A DNA stretch of 64,000 bases from JACVRW01 sp963771715. Its GTDB lineage: Bacteria > Actinomycetota > Thermoleophilia > Solirubrobacterales > Thermoleophilaceae. The translations under genes and the position numbers were made by a program. The stretch spans positions 124,001 through 188,000 of the forward strand of contig CAVYUQ010000014.1 in NCBI GenBank assembly GCA_963771715.1, written 5' to 3'. Shown here one piece after another: positions 1-8,606 of this stretch; position 1 is the stretch's first letter; every line of letters begins with the position of its first letter. Under the pieces are notes generated by a model that worked only from the letters and a program-made list of their open reading frames with translations, did no database searches and had not been told where the DNA came from.

Positions 1-1312
1 GCTGCTCGCGGCTTCCGCCGATGTTCGACTGGAGCCACTGGAATGCCCGTGCGTTCAGCGGCCTCCAGGTCTCAGGCTTGTTCTGGGCGCGCGAGTGCCC
101 GACGTCCGCCAGCGCCACCTCCACCGGCCACCTCGGGTCCAGCCGCTTCAGGTACTTGAAGATGCGGAACGACTCGACCGCGGGGAACAGGTCGTCGGTC
201 CAGCCCTGGATCGAGAACACGGCCACCTTGCGGTCCTCGAGCTGTCTCATCCAGCCCTCGTCCTGGTAGTAGGCGCCGCGGAACTCGGTGAGCCCGCGCC
301 GGATCTGGCGGATGATCGGATCCTCCGGCGAGGTCGGGTCGCCCGCGTCCGTGCGCGCCTTCCACGACTCGAGGCTGACCGTCCCCTCGCAGTCGCCGTA
401 GGTGCACGGGAACGGCGCGTCGGTGGAGGTGCCCTTCTCGAACACGCCCTTGGTCTCGCCGAGCGCGAACAGGCCTGACACGTAGCTCTCCTTCGGGACC
501 CCGATCGGATTGCCGTCCCCCTGGTCGTCGTTCGGGCGGCCCTGCGAGGACTCGTACAGGTCGTCGAGCCCGGGGCCGCCGCCGTGCCCGTTCGGGGCGA
601 GCGCGTACGCCAGGTCCGTGGACGGGTACTTCGGGACGGCGACCTGGAGGTTCAGGATCGGCAGCGACCGGTCGAGCGAGTGCGGGAACGTCCACGTGGC
701 CTGGCTCGCCTGGAGCCAGCTCTCGATGCCGCCGTACGAGCCGCCGGTCACCGCGACCCGGTTCGGGTCCACGTCCCGGTAGGTGGCCGCGACCAGCGCC
801 GCGAGCCACTGCGTGTCGCGGATCTCGTAGTCGCGGCTCTTCAGGTGGAGCGTGCCGCGCGGGAGGCTGATCGAGCCGTCCCGGTCGCCGGGCGTCGGCG
901 GCTCGTGGTCCTCGCTGGGTCCGTCGTCGGAGAAGCCGCGTGCCGTGTAGCTCAGCACGTAATAGCCGTGCGTCGCGAACCAGTGGTTGTTCCAGCGGTA
1001 CGTGTCCGCGCCGTCGCCCTCGTCGGTCGTGGACTCCCACTCGTGCTTGTCGTTCCCGAAGCCGTGGAGCATGATCACCAGCGGATGGCGCCGGCCCGAG
1101 CCGCTCGTGGGCTGGGTGAGGTCCACGTCCATCTTGGCGCCGTCGAAGCTCGGCACGCTGCCGGAGCAGATGCGCACGCCGCCGTAGGACCCGCCCGGGC
1201 TCCCGGTCGGGCATGACGCCGTGAAGGACGGCGGCAGCGTGGCCGCGAAGGCGGAGCCGGCCGGCAGCGTCAGGCCAGCAAGCAACAGCAACAAGAGCAG
1301 TCCCCGCCTCAT
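1..1312 (-). CDS. Secreted S15/CocE-like alpha/beta hydrolase, 3' end cut by window edge
   Basis: The gene starts at ATG 1312 and is still open at base 1 (437 codons seen). Residues 1-23 are a signal peptide (MRRG, a run of leucines, then a cut near AFA-A). The alpha/beta-hydrolase core follows: HGFG at 83-86 (oxyanion region), nucleophile Ser192 in GGSYGG, acidic residue 373/374 in GWTDD and His406 in DVGHS. This is the S15 / X-Pro dipeptidyl-peptidase and CocE-like layout, acting outside the membrane on peptides or esters; the substrate cannot be read from sequence. The C-terminal part of the family (often a jelly-roll domain) would lie beyond the window. It is the last gene of a minus-strand set and stands alone. 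Confidence 0.85.
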   Translation of the reverse strand, partial: MRRGLLLLLLLAGLTLPAGSAFAATLPPSFTASCPTGSPGGSYGGVRICSGSVPSFDGAKMDVDLTQPTSGSGRRHPLVIMLHGFGNDKHEWESTTDEGDGADTYRWNNHWFATHGYYVLSYTARGFSDDGPSEDHEPPTPGDRDGSISLPRGTLHLKSRDYEIRDTQWLAALVAATYRDVDPNRVAVTGGSYGGIESWLQASQATWTFPHSLDRSLPILNLQVAVPKYPSTDLAYALAPNGHGGGPGLDDLYESSQGRPNDDQGDGNPIGVPKESYVSGLFALGETKGVFEKGTSTDAPFPCTYGDCEGTVSLESWKARTDAGDPTSPEDPIIRQIRRGLTEFRGAYYQDEGWMRQLEDRKVAVFSIQGWTDDLFPAVESFRIFKYLKRLDPRWPVEVALADVGHSRAQNKPETWRPLNARAFQWLQSNIGGSREQ

Positions 1313-1359
1313 GGTTGGCTCCCGTTCCCGGCCCCGGGCCCGCTGAAACGGGACAACCG

Positions 1360-2346
1360 TCAGCGGATGTCCAGCACGACCTTGCCCGTGGCGCCGCGTC
1401 CGTCGATCAGCTCGAGGGCCTCGCGTACACGCTCGAGGGGGAAGCGGGCGCCGACGATCGGCCGCACGAAGCCCTCGTCGACCAGGCGGTTCACCTCGGC
1501 GCCGATCTCGCGGTTCACGTCCGGCTTGCTCATCACGTAGGCGCCCCAGCCGGCGCCGATCACCTCGGTGTTGTTCAGGAGCAGCCGGTTCACGCGCACC
1601 TCCGGGATCGAGCCGCCAGTGAAGCCCACGACCACCACGCGGCCCCCCTCGCCGAGGGAGCGCAGGCTGTCCGTGAAGCGGTCGCCGCCCACCGGGTCGA
1701 TCACCACGTCCACTCCCCCGCCCGACAGCTCCTTGGCCTCGTCCTTCCAGGGACCGTCGGAGCGCACCACCTCGTCGGCCCCGGCGTCGCGCGCCACCTG
1801 CTCCTTCTCGTCGCTCGACACCACGGCGATCGTTCGGGCACCGAGGCCCTTCGCCACCTGGATGGTCGCCGTGCCCACGCCGCCCGCGGCGCCGTGCACC
1901 AGCACCGTCTCGCCCTCCTTCAGGCGGCCTCGCTTCCTCAGCGAGAAGTAGGCGGTGTGGTAGTTGAGCACCAGCCCGCACCCCTGGGCGAAGTCGAGCT
2001 CGTCGGAGAGCGGGAAGGTGAGGAAGTCGGGCGCCACCGCCACCTCGGCGAACGCGCCGAGCAGGCAGCCGGCCGTCACACGGTCGCCCTCGCTGAGCCC
2101 CGAGCCGTCGGGCGCGCTCCGCACCACGCCGGCCACCTCGCTGCCGGGCACGAACGGCAGCGGCGGCTTGAACTGGTACTCGCCGCGCGTCTGGAGCACC
2201 TCTGGGAAGGAGACCCCGGCGGCGTGCACGTCGATCACCACGCCGCTTCCGGGCGTGAGCATGTGGGAGGGCTCTGGCTCGGGCAGGTCCACCTGCGCCA
2301 GCGCCGAGTCCGGCCCGGTGAGGTCGACGATCTGGACAGCTCGCAT
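1360..2346 (-). CDS. NAD(P)H:quinone oxidoreductase / zinc-independent MDR reductase
   Basis: A 328-residue medium-chain reductase, normal length for the quinone-oxidoreductase branch. The GroES-like half carries PLPFVPGSEVAGVV, and the Rossmann half carries VHGAAGGVGTATIQ, the NADPH-binding AAGGVG motif. No structural-zinc cysteine cluster is present, so it is not a zinc alcohol dehydrogenase. It probably reduces quinones or enoyl/enone compounds with NADPH in the cytoplasm. I chose ATG 2346 (MRAVQIVDLTGP) because this is the family N-terminus; the frame stays open upstream but there it would overlap the preceding gene. It begins 10 bases after the stop of the small membrane-protein gene, so the two are probably co-transcribed. 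Confidence 0.9.
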   Translation of the reverse strand: MRAVQIVDLTGPDSALAQVDLPEPEPSHMLTPGSGVVIDVHAAGVSFPEVLQTRGEYQFKPPLPFVPGSEVAGVVRSAPDGSGLSEGDRVTAGCLLGAFAEVAVAPDFLTFPLSDELDFAQGCGLVLNYHTAYFSLRKRGRLKEGETVLVHGAAGGVGTATIQVAKGLGARTIAVVSSDEKEQVARDAGADEVVRSDGPWKDEAKELSGGGVDVVIDPVGGDRFTDSLRSLGEGGRVVVVGFTGGSIPEVRVNRLLLNNTEVIGAGWGAYVMSKPDVNREIGAEVNRLVDEGFVRPIVGARFPLERVREALELIDGRGATGKVVLDIR

Positions 2347-2356
2347 GCGTGCAGTC

Positions 2357-2797
2357 TTACTGGAGGATCTCGTCCACGCAGTCGCCGAGCGCGTCGAGGC
2401 TGTCGAAGCAGCTCCGGAACTCGTCGCCGGTGTTCCACGGCTTGTCCTGGTTCGAGCCGAAGAACGTGGTCTGGTCATCGCCGCCCGTGACCGACTTGCC
2501 GCTGACCGCCTCGGGGATGGTGAGCACGAGCACGGCGATCAGGAACGCGAGCAGGCCGATGAGGATCGCGCCCACGATCGGCAGGCGCCGCCTGGGTGCC
2601 GGCGTCGAGGCCGTCGTGGTGGCGCCGTCCGGCTCGGGCTCCGCCGGCTTGGCGCGGCCGCCGCGGGCCGCGAGGTACATGCTGTCGCTCACGAGCGCCA
2701 CGACCACCGGGGTGATGGCCGCCGAGGCCACGACCCCTGCATCGAACACCTCGCGAGTGAGCACAGCCGCGACGACGGACGCGACGCTCGCGACCAC
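2357..2797 (-). CDS. Small membrane protein of unknown function
   Basis: A 146-residue protein from GTG 2797. The N-terminus is hydrophobic (VVASVASVVAAVLTREVFDA), then comes a second hydrophobic segment near residues 15-40, a Pro/Ala/Glu linker, and a third helix near 72-95 (LPIVGAILIGLLAFLIAVLV). The tail has two cysteines (FRSC, GDCVDE) that could form a disulfide outside the membrane. The frame is open upstream to a stop at 2876-2878 without any ATG, GTG or TTG, so the basic stretch RYVRRTREGNPPGRF just before GTG 2797 may belong to the protein if a CTG at 2857 is used. No family with a known function was recognised. Confidence 0.65.
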   Translation of the reverse strand: MVASVASVVAAVLTREVFDAGVVASAAITPVVVALVSDSMYLAARGGRAKPAEPEPDGATTTASTPAPRRRLPIVGAILIGLLAFLIAVLVLTIPEAVSGKSVTGGDDQTTFFGSNQDKPWNTGDEFRSCFDSLDALGDCVDEILQ

Positions 2798-2898
2798 GAG
2801 CGTGAGAAACCGTCCGGGCGGATTTCCCTCTCGTCGCGTGCGACGAACGTACCTCAGGCGCTCCGGCTCGGTGCGTCAGGCGGCGAGGGTGCGCACCC

Positions 2899-4320
2899 TC
2901 AGGCCGCCAAACTGCGCCAGAGGTGCATCACGGCGTACGAGCGCCAGGGCCGCCAGCGCTCGTCGGACGCGTGGCCGCCGAGCCGGGCGAGCGCGTGCCG
3001 GATGCCCACGTCGCCCGGCAGGAACACGTCCGGATCGCCGAGCGCGCGCATCGCCACGTAGGACGCGGTCCACGGGCCCACTCCCCGGATTCCGCCGAGC
3101 ACGGCGAGCGCCTCGGCGCTGTCGCTGCCCGCGTCGAGGGTGAGCTCGCCCTCCGCGCTCAGCCGGGCCAGCGCGCGCAGGGCGCTCGCGCGCGTGCGCG
3201 GGAAAGGGAGCGCGCCCGGATCGGCCTCCGCGAGCGCGGCCGCGCTCGGGAAGCGGTGGGTGAGCGCGCCGCGCGGCTCGGACAGCGGCTCGCCGTAGGC
3301 CGCGGCGAGGCGGCCGAGCACCGTGCGCGCCGCCGGCACCGACACCTGCTGGCCGACGATCGCCCGCACGGCGAGCTCGAACCCGTCCACACAGCCGGGC
3401 ACGCGCAGGCCCGGGCGCTCGCGCACGAGCGGAGCGAGCGGCCCGTCCTGCCCGAGCTGGGAGGAGATCGACACGGGGTCGGCGTCGAGGTCGAGCAGCC
3501 GGCGCGAGCGCGCCACGGCGGCGGTGAGGTCGCGCAGATCCTCGAGGCGAAGCTCGCAGCGGACGAAGCGCGCCGCCGGCGTGAGCGACACGATCCCGGC
3601 TCCGTGCTCGAGCGCGAGCGAGCGCCGGTAGGTCGATCCGTCCACCTCCTCGACACCCGGCACCGCGCGCTCCGCGAGGAACGCGATCAGCGAGTCGCCG
3701 TCGAAGGGCTCGCGGTACGGCAGCCGCAGCTCGATCGCCGCGGAGGCCGGGCGGCGCGAACGGCCGCGCCGGCGCAGCTCCGTGGGGGTGCGGGCGTAGA
3801 CGGCGCGAACGGTGTCGTTGAACTGGCGCACGCTGCGGAAGCCCGCGCCGGTCGCCACCTGCCCGAACGGAAGGTCGGTGGACTGGATCAGCGTGCGCGC
3901 GGTCTGCGCGCGCTGCGCGCGGGCGAGCGCCACCGGGCCCGCCCCGAGCTCGGACACGAGGATGCGGTTCAGCTGGCGCTCGCTGAAGTGCAGGCGCGCC
4001 GCGAGGCCGCCCACTCCCTCGCGGTCCACGGCTCCGTCCGCGATCAGCCTCACCGCCCGGCCGGCCACGTCGGCGCGCCGGTTCCATGCCGGGGAGCCGG
4101 GGGCGGCGTCGGGGTCGCAGCGCTTGCAGGCGCGAAAGCCCTCCTCCTGCGCGGCGGCTGCGCTCGGGAGCAGGCGCACGTTGCGCCGGCTCGGCAGCCG
4201 GGCGGGACAGCTCGGGCGGCAGTAGACGCCGGTGGAGGTCACGGCCACGACGAAGAAGCCGTCGTAGCGGGGATCGCGGCTCTGCATGAAGCGGTAGCAG
4301 CGCTCGAAGTCCTCGATCAC
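2899..4320 (-). CDS. Ada-AlkA fusion: methylphosphotriester-sensing regulator and 3-methyladenine DNA glycosylase II
   Basis: 473 residues from GTG 4320. Residues 1-75 form the Ada zinc domain with Cys34, Cys38, Cys65 and Cys68 (VYCRPSC, ACKRC); in Ada, Cys38 takes the methyl group from DNA phosphotriesters. Residues about 85-180 are a two-helix AraC-type DNA-binding domain. Residues about 195-470 are AlkA: an N-terminal beta domain followed by the helix-hairpin-helix glycosylase with GIRGVGPWTA and catalytic Asp in PGDVG. The protein should excise alkylated bases and activate alkylation-response genes. It lacks the O6-methyltransferase domain of E. coli Ada; that activity is encoded by the divergent gene 80 bases away, so the intergenic space probably holds the target promoter. 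Confidence 0.95.
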   Translation of the reverse strand: MIEDFERCYRFMQSRDPRYDGFFVVAVTSTGVYCRPSCPARLPSRRNVRLLPSAAAAQEEGFRACKRCDPDAAPGSPAWNRRADVAGRAVRLIADGAVDREGVGGLAARLHFSERQLNRILVSELGAGPVALARAQRAQTARTLIQSTDLPFGQVATGAGFRSVRQFNDTVRAVYARTPTELRRRGRSRRPASAAIELRLPYREPFDGDSLIAFLAERAVPGVEEVDGSTYRRSLALEHGAGIVSLTPAARFVRCELRLEDLRDLTAAVARSRRLLDLDADPVSISSQLGQDGPLAPLVRERPGLRVPGCVDGFELAVRAIVGQQVSVPAARTVLGRLAAAYGEPLSEPRGALTHRFPSAAALAEADPGALPFPRTRASALRALARLSAEGELTLDAGSDSAEALAVLGGIRGVGPWTASYVAMRALGDPDVFLPGDVGIRHALARLGGHASDERWRPWRSYAVMHLWRSLAA

Positions 4321-4400
4321 ACGGCCATCGTCGCACGCTTCGTTGGCGGTTTTCGGACATGCCGGTGGCGGGTGTGCGCGGCGCGAGTAGCGTGGCGTGC

Positions 4401-4847
4401 ATGCACAGCGTCGAGACCCCGATCGGCCCCCTCCTGCTGAGCGCCGAGGGCGGCCGCCTGAGCGGCGTGGCGTTCGCGGCCACGGCCGGGGCGCGCAGCT
4501 CCGAGCCGCTGCTCCTCGAGGCGGAGGCCCAGCTCCACGCGTACTTCGCCGGCGAGCTCCGGCGCTTCGAGCTGCCGCTCGCACCGCGTGGCACCAGCTT
4601 CCAGCTGAGCGTGTGGGAGGCCCTGCTGGAGATTCCCTACGGCAGCACCACGACCTACTCGGAGCTGGCCGCGGCGATCGGCAGGCCGAGCGCGTGCCGC
4701 GCGGTCGGCGCCGCGAACGGGCGCAATCCGCTCGCCGTGATCGTTCCGTGCCATCGGGTGATCGGAGCGGGCGGAGCACTCACCGGCTACGGCGGCGGGC
4801 TGGAGCGCAAACGACGGCTCCTTGCCTTGGAGGCCGCAAAAGCGTGA
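4401..4847 (+). CDS. ogt: Methylated-DNA--protein-cysteine methyltransferase
   Basis: 148 residues, usual size for Ogt. The acceptor Cys117 lies in IVPCHRVIG, and the helix-turn-helix region (YGSTTTYSELAAAIG) that inserts into the minor groove is intact. It repairs O6-alkylguanine by irreversible self-alkylation. I chose ATG 4401 (MHSVETPIGPL) because it matches the family N-terminus; an in-frame ATG at 4359 would add 14 residues with no family match. It is transcribed away from the Ada-AlkA gene, a common arrangement for an adaptive-response locus, and the next gene starts 10 bases after its stop. Confidence 0.95.
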   Translation: MHSVETPIGPLLLSAEGGRLSGVAFAATAGARSSEPLLLEAEAQLHAYFAGELRRFELPLAPRGTSFQLSVWEALLEIPYGSTTTYSELAAAIGRPSACRAVGAANGRNPLAVIVPCHRVIGAGGALTGYGGGLERKRRLLALEAAKA

Positions 4848-4857
4848 GAATCGTGGC

Positions 4858-5256
4858 ATGGACGAGAGCAGCCTGCGGTCGGTGCCGCTGTTCGAGTCGC
4901 TCTCGAGCGACGAGCGCCGCACCATCGCCCAGCACGCCGACGAGATCGAGGTCCCCGAGGGCACGGAGCTTGTGCGTCAGGGGGAGTTCGCCTACGAGTT
5001 CTTCGTGCTCGAGGAGGGCACGGCCGACGTGGTCCGCGACAGCGAGCGGGTGGCCGAGCTCGGACCGGGGGATTTCCTCGGCGAGATGGGCATCGTCGGC
5101 AAGGCGGTGCGCAACGCGACCGTCGTGACGACCTCACCGGCCCGCGCGATCGTCATGACCGAGCAGGCGTTCCGTTCGACGCGCGCTCTGAATCCCGCGG
5201 TTGCCGAGCGCATCCAGGCGGCGGTCGAGGAGCGCTGCGCGGCCCTGTTGGGCTGA
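4858..5256 (+). CDS. Cyclic nucleotide-binding (Crp-type beta-roll) domain protein
   Basis: 132 residues from ATG 4858. Almost the whole protein is one cNMP-binding beta-roll: SVPLFESLSSDERRTIA opens the domain, GTELVRQGEFAYEFFVLEEG is the first beta hairpin, and LGPGDFLGEMGIV is the phosphate-binding-cassette region. The Arg that usually contacts the cyclic phosphate is replaced by the region GKAVRNATV, so ligand binding is uncertain. No DNA-binding domain follows, so it is not a Crp-like regulator alone; it may be a sensor partner. It lies 10 bases after ogt and 16 bases before the next gene, so a shared transcript is likely. Confidence 0.85.
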   Translation: MDESSLRSVPLFESLSSDERRTIAQHADEIEVPEGTELVRQGEFAYEFFVLEEGTADVVRDSERVAELGPGDFLGEMGIVGKAVRNATVVTTSPARAIVMTEQAFRSTRALNPAVAERIQAAVEERCAALLG

Positions 5257-5272
5257 GCAGAGGCTCCCGGCG

Positions 5273-5638
5273 ATGGGGAGGCGTTCGCGCAGGCGCGCGC
5301 AGGGCGGCGCGTCCGATCGCTCCGGAGGCGCGCCCGCGAGCAGCACCGACTACCGCGACGCCGAGGGCAACGTGCTCACGCTCCGTGACGAGCTGAGCGC
5401 AGGCACGCTGCGCCAGCTCGAGCAGCTCGACACCAAGCCCGCCGCCTCGGCCGAGGACCGCTGGCAGCGCCGTGCCGAGCTGCTGTTCGAGCGGCTCGCG
5501 GTCCGCTGGGAGATCGCGGGGCTGCCGCTCGAGAGCCAGAAGGAGCTGCTCGGCCGCTACCGGATGGCGAGCGCCGACGAGCGGCGCTGGGTGCGCGAGA
5601 CGCTCGGCGAGCATCTGCGCACCCGCCACCCGACGTGA
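5273..5638 (+). CDS. Small conserved protein of unknown function
   Basis: 121 residues from ATG 5273. The N-terminal 30 residues are basic and low in complexity (MGRRSRRRAQGG). The rest is charged and mostly helical (DRWQRRAELLFERLAVRWE, QKELLGRYRMASADERRW). There is no signal peptide, membrane helix or cysteine. It looks like a soluble helical protein, and I recognise no family. It follows the cNMP-domain gene by 16 bases in the same direction and probably shares its transcript. Confidence 0.65.
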   Translation: MGRRSRRRAQGGASDRSGGAPASSTDYRDAEGNVLTLRDELSAGTLRQLEQLDTKPAASAEDRWQRRAELLFERLAVRWEIAGLPLESQKELLGRYRMASADERRWVRETLGEHLRTRHPT

Positions 5639-5679
5639 CGTGGCGACGCCGTAGCCGCTAGTAGCCAGAATCTCCCGCG

Positions 5680-7080
5680 GTGAGCTTCCCGACGATCGAG
5701 TTCGCGGCGTTCTTCCTCGTCGTCTTCGTTCTGTCCTGGGCGCTGATGCCGCATCCCAGCGCCTGGCGGCCGTTCATCCTCGCGGCGTCGTACTTCTTCT
5801 ACGGCTGGGTCGACTGGCGCTGGGTGCTCCTGCTGATCGGATCCAGCGTCGTCAACACGGTGGCGGCGCAGGTGATCGCGCGCAGCCCGTCGCAGGCCAC
5901 CCGCAAGCGGGCGCTGATCGCCGCGGTGGCGTTCGACCTCGGCCTGCTCGCGGTCTTCAAGTACCTCGGCTTCTTCGTCTCGGAGATGGACAGCGCGCTC
6001 GACTCGATCGGGCTCGGCTCGCCGCTGCCGCTCGTGCAGATCGTGCTCCCGATCGGGATCTCGTTCTTCACGTTCCAGGCGATCTCGTACGTGGTCGACG
6101 TCTACCGCGGAGTGACCCCGCCCGCCTCGCTCGTCGACGTGGCGATCCTCCAGGCCTTCTTCCCTCACCTCGTGGCGGGCCCGATCGTGCGCGCCAACGA
6201 GCTGCTGCCGCAGCTGCGCACCCCGCGCGACCCGCGCGCCGTGCTGGCCGGGCCGGCGATCTTCATGATCGTCGGAGGCGTGCTCAAGAAGACCGTGATC
6301 GCGGACGAGCTCGCCCGGCGGGTGGTGGACCCGGTCTACAGCGACCCGGGCGCGCACTCGGGCGCCGAGCTCACGCTGGCCTTCTACGCGTTCGCGGCGC
6401 AGATCTACTGCGACTTCTCCGGCTACACGGACATGGCGATCGGGCTCGCGCTGCTGCTCGGCTACCAGCTCCCGCAGAACTTCAACCGGCCCTACCTCGC
6501 GCTCTCGCTCCAGGACTTCTGGCGGCGCTGGCACATGACGCTGTCGCGCTGGCTGCGCGACTACCTCTACATCCCGCTCGGCGGCAACCGCAAGGGCCGG
6601 CTGAAGACGTACCGCAACGTGATGCTCACGATGCTGCTCGGCGGGCTCTGGCACGGGGCGTCGTGGACGTTCGTGCTCTGGGGCGGGATGCACGGCGCGG
6701 GGCTATCGGCCGAGCGCTGGGCGCGCGAGCGCTTCGGCGGATTCCACCTTCCCGCGTGGGTGGCCTGGCTCGTGACCTTCCACGTGGTGTGCATCGCGTG
6801 GGTCTTCTTCCGCGCGCCCGACCTCGGCACGGCGTTCGACGTGCTCGGCGGGCTGGGACTGTCGGGACCCTCGCCGCTCGTGACGCTCCCGCTGGTCCTG
6901 CTCGTGGTGGCGGCGGTGGCGGTCCAGGCGCTGCCGCCCGGCTGGTGGCGCGAGGCCGAGGCGTGGTTCGTGGCACGGCCCGTGGCGGCGCAGGGGCTGG
7001 CCGCGGGCGCGCTGCTCGTGATCGCAGACGCCGCCGTCGGCCAGCAGGGCGTGGCCCCGTTCATCTACTACCAGTTCTGA
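5680..7080 (+). CDS. MBOAT-family O-acyltransferase (AlgI-like)
   Basis: 466 residues with about ten to eleven membrane helices, starting at GTG 5680. The MBOAT hallmarks are present: QDFWRRWHMTLSRWLRDYLY, YIPLGGNRKG, and the catalytic histidine in GGLWHGASWTFVLWG. Family members move an acetyl or other acyl group across the membrane onto exopolysaccharides (AlgI, PatA) or cell-wall polymers. The gene is followed at once by two SGNH-fold proteins, the usual partners that place the acyl group on the polymer outside the membrane. This points to O-acetylation of a surface polysaccharide; the polymer is not known. Confidence 0.93.
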   Translation: MSFPTIEFAAFFLVVFVLSWALMPHPSAWRPFILAASYFFYGWVDWRWVLLLIGSSVVNTVAAQVIARSPSQATRKRALIAAVAFDLGLLAVFKYLGFFVSEMDSALDSIGLGSPLPLVQIVLPIGISFFTFQAISYVVDVYRGVTPPASLVDVAILQAFFPHLVAGPIVRANELLPQLRTPRDPRAVLAGPAIFMIVGGVLKKTVIADELARRVVDPVYSDPGAHSGAELTLAFYAFAAQIYCDFSGYTDMAIGLALLLGYQLPQNFNRPYLALSLQDFWRRWHMTLSRWLRDYLYIPLGGNRKGRLKTYRNVMLTMLLGGLWHGASWTFVLWGGMHGAGLSAERWARERFGGFHLPAWVAWLVTFHVVCIAWVFFRAPDLGTAFDVLGGLGLSGPSPLVTLPLVLLVVAAVAVQALPPGWWREAEAWFVARPVAAQGLAAGALLVIADAAVGQQGVAPFIYYQF

Positions 7081-7081
7081 C

Positions 7082-8053
7082 GTGGAGCCCCAGGGCGACA
7101 GAGAGCTCAGAATGCCCGCCGGCCGGGTGCTCGGCGTGATCGCGATCGCGCTCGCCATCGCCGTGCTGTTCAACTCGGAGGCGATGGTCCGGGCCGGCGA
7201 GGGCATGCAGCCGGGACCCACGCGCGACATCCTGCTCTCGGTGGCGCGCCCGATCGACGACGTGGCGGGCGCGATCGGGCTGCACCTCCCGCGCGAGGGG
7301 CTCGACCTCGCGTTCGGGCAGGAGGACAAGACCGCGTCGGGCACCGAGCTCGAGAAGGGCTCGACCGCGATCCTGCGGCGCAAGCCCGAGCAGCAGGCGT
7401 TTCGGCAGCCGACGGTGGCGGACCCGCTGAAGGTCCTCGTGACGGGCGATTCCCAGGCCGAGTTCCTGGGCCAGCGCCTGATCGACCAGGCGCCCGAGGG
7501 CCTGCTCGACGTCACGACCGTGGCCCGAAACGGAACCGGCCTCACCAATCCCGCGTTCTTCAACTGGCAGATCAACGCCGAGCAGGAGGTGGCGGACCGC
7601 GATCCCGATGCCGTCGTAATGGCGATCGGCGACAACGACGGCTTCAACGTTCAGACGGCCGACGGCTCGCTCTACGACCCGGGCGAGGCGGGCTGGGAGA
7701 CGGAGTTCGCCCGCCGCGTGGCCGTCGTGAGCTCGGTGCTCTCGAGCGATGGCGAGCGGCCGGTGTACTGGGTGCCGCCGCCCACCGCCCGCGATCCCGA
7801 GTTCAACGACATATACGCCTCCCAGAACCGGGCCGCGGAGCGCGCCGCGGATGCGACCTCGAGCCTGCGCTACGTGGACATCTACTCCACGCTCAACCGC
7901 GGCAGGTACAGCGACACGCTGAAGATCGACGGGAGGCGCGTGCTCGCGCGGCAGCCGGACGGCGTGCACTTCACGCGCGAGGGAGCCGTGGCGCCGGTAC
8001 GCCTTATCCTCGCCGCGATGGCAGAGGACTTCCCCGCGCTGCGCGGGCGATGA
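7082..8053 (+). CDS. SGNH-fold membrane-anchored esterase/acyltransferase (DUF459-like), MBOAT partner
   Basis: 323 residues if GTG 7082 is used, 313 from ATG 7112; the second start puts the membrane anchor (RVLGVIAIALAIAVLF) closer to the N-terminus. After the anchor the SGNH fold has block I GDSQAEFLG, an AIGDNDGF block with the Asn, and block V DGVHFTREG with the catalytic Asp-x-x-His. It should act outside the membrane as acyl transferase or esterase on the polymer served by the upstream MBOAT protein, whose stop lies 1 base before the first possible start. The following gene overlaps it by ATGA. Confidence 0.88.
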   Translation: MEPQGDRELRMPAGRVLGVIAIALAIAVLFNSEAMVRAGEGMQPGPTRDILLSVARPIDDVAGAIGLHLPREGLDLAFGQEDKTASGTELEKGSTAILRRKPEQQAFRQPTVADPLKVLVTGDSQAEFLGQRLIDQAPEGLLDVTTVARNGTGLTNPAFFNWQINAEQEVADRDPDAVVMAIGDNDGFNVQTADGSLYDPGEAGWETEFARRVAVVSSVLSSDGERPVYWVPPPTARDPEFNDIYASQNRAAERAADATSSLRYVDIYSTLNRGRYSDTLKIDGRRVLARQPDGVHFTREGAVAPVRLILAAMAEDFPALRGR

Positions 8054-8606
8054 GGCGCGTGCTCGCAGTGCTGGCGGCCGGCCTGGCGCTGGCGCCGCCG
8101 GCCTCCGCTGCGGAGCGGAGCCTGCTCGTGAACGGCGACTCGCTCGCGGAGGGCACGAGGCCGTTCATCCCGCGCGAGCTGCCGGAGTGGCGGGTGAGCA
8201 GTCCGCGTCGGTGAGCCGCCACGCGTACCAGGGCGACGACGTGATGCGCCGCTACGGCAGCCGGCTCGCGCGCGTGATCCACGTGAGCCTCGGGACCAAC
8301 GACGCCCCGGGCGACGTGCACGGCTTCCGCGACGCGATCGCCGACGTGATGAAGGTGGCCGGCCGGGCGCGCTGCGTGGTGTGGGCGAACATCGTGCGGC
8401 CGCCGTACCGCGGAGTGAGCTATCGCGGCTACAACCGAGCGCTCGCGGAGGAGTCGAGCCGGCGCGACAATCTGCGCGTGCTGAACTGGGTGAGGATGGT
8501 GCGCAGGCACCCGGAGTGGCTGGCCCGCGACGGCGTGCACGTGTCGGCCGCGGGCTACAGGGCTCGGGCGAAGGCGGTGGCGCGAGCGGTGGGGCGCTGT
8601 CCCTGA
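8050..8606 (+). CDS. Second, short SGNH hydrolase; frame broken near 8203
   Basis: ATG 8050 overlaps the previous stop. The first frame gives a signal peptide (about 1-21), then NGDSLAEGT (block I) and ends at TGA 8214. From about 8203 the next frame carries SVSRHAYQG, HVSLGTNDAPGD (block III with Gly-x-Asn) and DGVHVSAAGY (block V), ending at 8606. The total span is one base short of a multiple of three, so adding one base near 8203 restores a protein of about 185 residues whose WRVS-x-SASVSRH join fits the family. I read it as one secreted SGNH hydrolase with a sequence error, or a recent frameshift. It probably works with the larger SGNH protein and the MBOAT enzyme. Confidence 0.8.

Noticed and set aside
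72..1214. Arg/His-rich 380-codon frame on the minus strand at the window start
   Set aside because: It is a shadow in another frame of the S15-type hydrolase, which has a signal peptide and full catalytic triad.
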